DNA from: Conus ventricosus
Taxonomy: Eukaryota; Mollusca; Gastropoda; Neogastropoda; Conidae
Direction: 5' to 3'
Assembly: GCA_018398815.1 (NCBI GenBank)
Contig: CM031595.1
Coordinates: 50,855,489-50,919,488, forward strand
Length of the DNA stretch: 64,000 bases
This document shows, piece by piece, positions 62,857-64,000 of this stretch. Position numbers and translations under genes: made by a program. Positions within the stretch are counted from its first letter, which is position 1; every line of letters starts with the position of its first letter. The notes under the pieces were generated by a model. It was not told the DNA's origin and ran no database searches. It saw only the letters and a program-made list of their open reading frames with translations.

Positions 62857-64000
62857 ATGGCGGAAAAAAAAGAACACCCCAATTGAACATTGTGAGCTTT
62901 CGTCGTGATTTGGGTTTATTTTAAAGGAATGATTGCGTGCATTTGTTAAAAACCAAACAAAAGTTGGAAAGAGATTGGAACGCGCGGAAAAAACCCCGTG
63001 TGCGGGAGAAGCGAAAAGAAATAAAAAAAATTAAAGGGTTTCGGGCCCTAACAATGATAAAAAAAACGCGGGAAAAAACAGAAAGACAAAAGGGGAAGCG
63101 CGGAAAACAGAAAATAAAGCGGGAAACAGAAAGGATTAAAGCTGGGGAAAAAACGCAGGAAACAGAAAAAAAATTTTCAACTAGAGCTAGAGAAAGTGAA
63201 AATCCCCAAAGGGGGGCCCACCGAGGTTTGGAGTTCAGTTTCCAGTGACTTGGGGCGCCAAATCCCCCCGACCCAAGTTGCCAAAATTCTGGGAAAGGGG
63301 CCCGTTTCCGATTAAATGCATACACATCTTTTTCAAAAACTTTTGAAAAACCAGCCCGGGGTTTTGGCCCCCCAGAAGAGTGGGCACCCTTTTGTGGGCG
63401 TTATTTTTGACGGGTAAGGCATTACAAATTTTAAACTGGGGTTGCCAGCAGAACAACAGTCTGTTTTCGGGGGGCTGTGAAGGGAAAATTTTTTGGGATG
63501 AAGGTTTTTTGGACCTAACAAAAAGGGGGGGTTCAGGAAGAAATTTGTTCAGCAAATTACAAACAGGTAACGTCACTCAGTTTGGTGCACGTTAAACCCA
63601 CTTTTTTGAGAAGGGGTTTTAGATTTGAGTGGTACGAAAAAGGGAGTTCGCTAAATTTGAAAGAGTATTTATGAAAAAAAACAAAATTTTGTCAGGTTGC
63701 GGCCCTGATTTAACCATAAAATTTGAAAGAAAGACAGCCAGAAAACCGCAGGGGGGATTTGTTAAAGTTCGAAAGGGGGTTGATAGAGAGGCCTTTTGGG
63801 CCCCCTAAGGTCAGGAGAAACAGGTGTTGGGGAAAAGGGTTTGAAAAGATTTAAAGGAGACTAGGGGAGTTTTCTGCGGGGGTCTGAAAAACCCCAGTGG
63901 GGGGGCCCGGAAGGAAGGGGAAAAGGGGAATTTAGGTGTTTCATTTGCACAAAAAGGGAAAATTTGGCGGGGGATTGTCCCATGGGGTTCCCAAAAGGGC
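62857..64000 (+). pseudogene. Gag of the second Ty3 element (SCAN-like capsid), frame broken, runs off the window
   Basis: It begins ATGGCGGAA at 62857, like the gag start of the first copy. A Lys/Glu/Arg-rich coiled coil follows (62937-63248), then LTGKALQ and KLQTGNVTQFGAR (63380-63595), typical of the SCAN-like capsid of Gmr1-type elements, then ILSGCGPDL (about 63690). Near 63935 HLHKKG and CP mark the zinc knuckle region. Many one-base insertions destroy the frame. Confidence 0.75.

Larger units (their letters stand above)
60966..64000 (+). mobile_element. Second Gmr1-like Ty3 element, opposite orientation, cut by window edge
   Basis: TGTCACGGTCAAA at 60966 starts an LTR related to those at 18638 and 22972 but clearly diverged, followed by the same leader and gag in + orientation. 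From about 62330 the sequence is homopolymer-inflated. It retains gag sequence that the first copy lacks. Confidence 0.85.

Overview
This is a fragment of an animal nuclear genome, most likely a mollusc or another lophotrochozoan. The evidence is interrupted genes with GT-AG introns, proteins close to animal-only families, tRNA-derived SINEs, and a dense mix of retrotransposons, DNA transposons and minisatellites. No bacterial, plastid or viral gene organisation is seen. The species assignment is inference.

Two conserved genes face each other tail to tail. On the + strand, positions 3-1107 hold the 3' part of a chondroitin sulfate N-acetylgalactosaminyltransferase (CSGALNACT) whose 5' end lies outside the window. 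On the - strand, thirteen exons between 44343 and 17221 encode the C-terminal part of WDFY3 (ALFY): the end of the BEACH domain, the WD40 repeats, an acidic/serine-rich linker and the FYVE zinc finger. Positions 1108-17220 lie between the two genes and contain UTR or spacer, a MITE and microsatellites. Upstream of the first WDFY3 exon I find no further WDFY3 exon. A 100-N scaffold gap (44898-44997) follows, then 19 kb of repeats with one orphan GPCR exon (50525-50760).

Mobile elements fill the introns and the right half. In order they are: a MITE (6781-7426); a Gmr1-like Ty3/gypsy LTR element with a 5-bp target duplication (18638-24498); a LINE broken in two by a pogo-like transposon that carries a PHD finger (27500-33990); an internally deleted piggyBac element (39677-41185); two tRNA-derived SINEs; a PIF/Harbinger element (46693-48908); two head-to-head Penelope-like elements with a hammerhead ribozyme (57480-60940); and a second, oppositely oriented copy of the Ty3 element running off the right edge (60966-64000).

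The most unusual signal is that several minisatellites look like amplified gene boundaries. The 617-nt intron after WDFY3 exon 7 of this window is almost wholly a 25-bp array whose terminal unit is the real exon 7/intron donor site. The intron after exon 3 carries a similar array derived from its own donor. The CSGALNACT stop codon sits in the first unit of a 45-bp array. Sequence quality is uneven. At least six single-base indels break conserved exons, mostly by shortening C/G runs, and two zones (about 24880-29300 and 62330-64000) have grossly inflated homopolymers. Apparent frameshifts should therefore not be read as pseudogenisation without checking.
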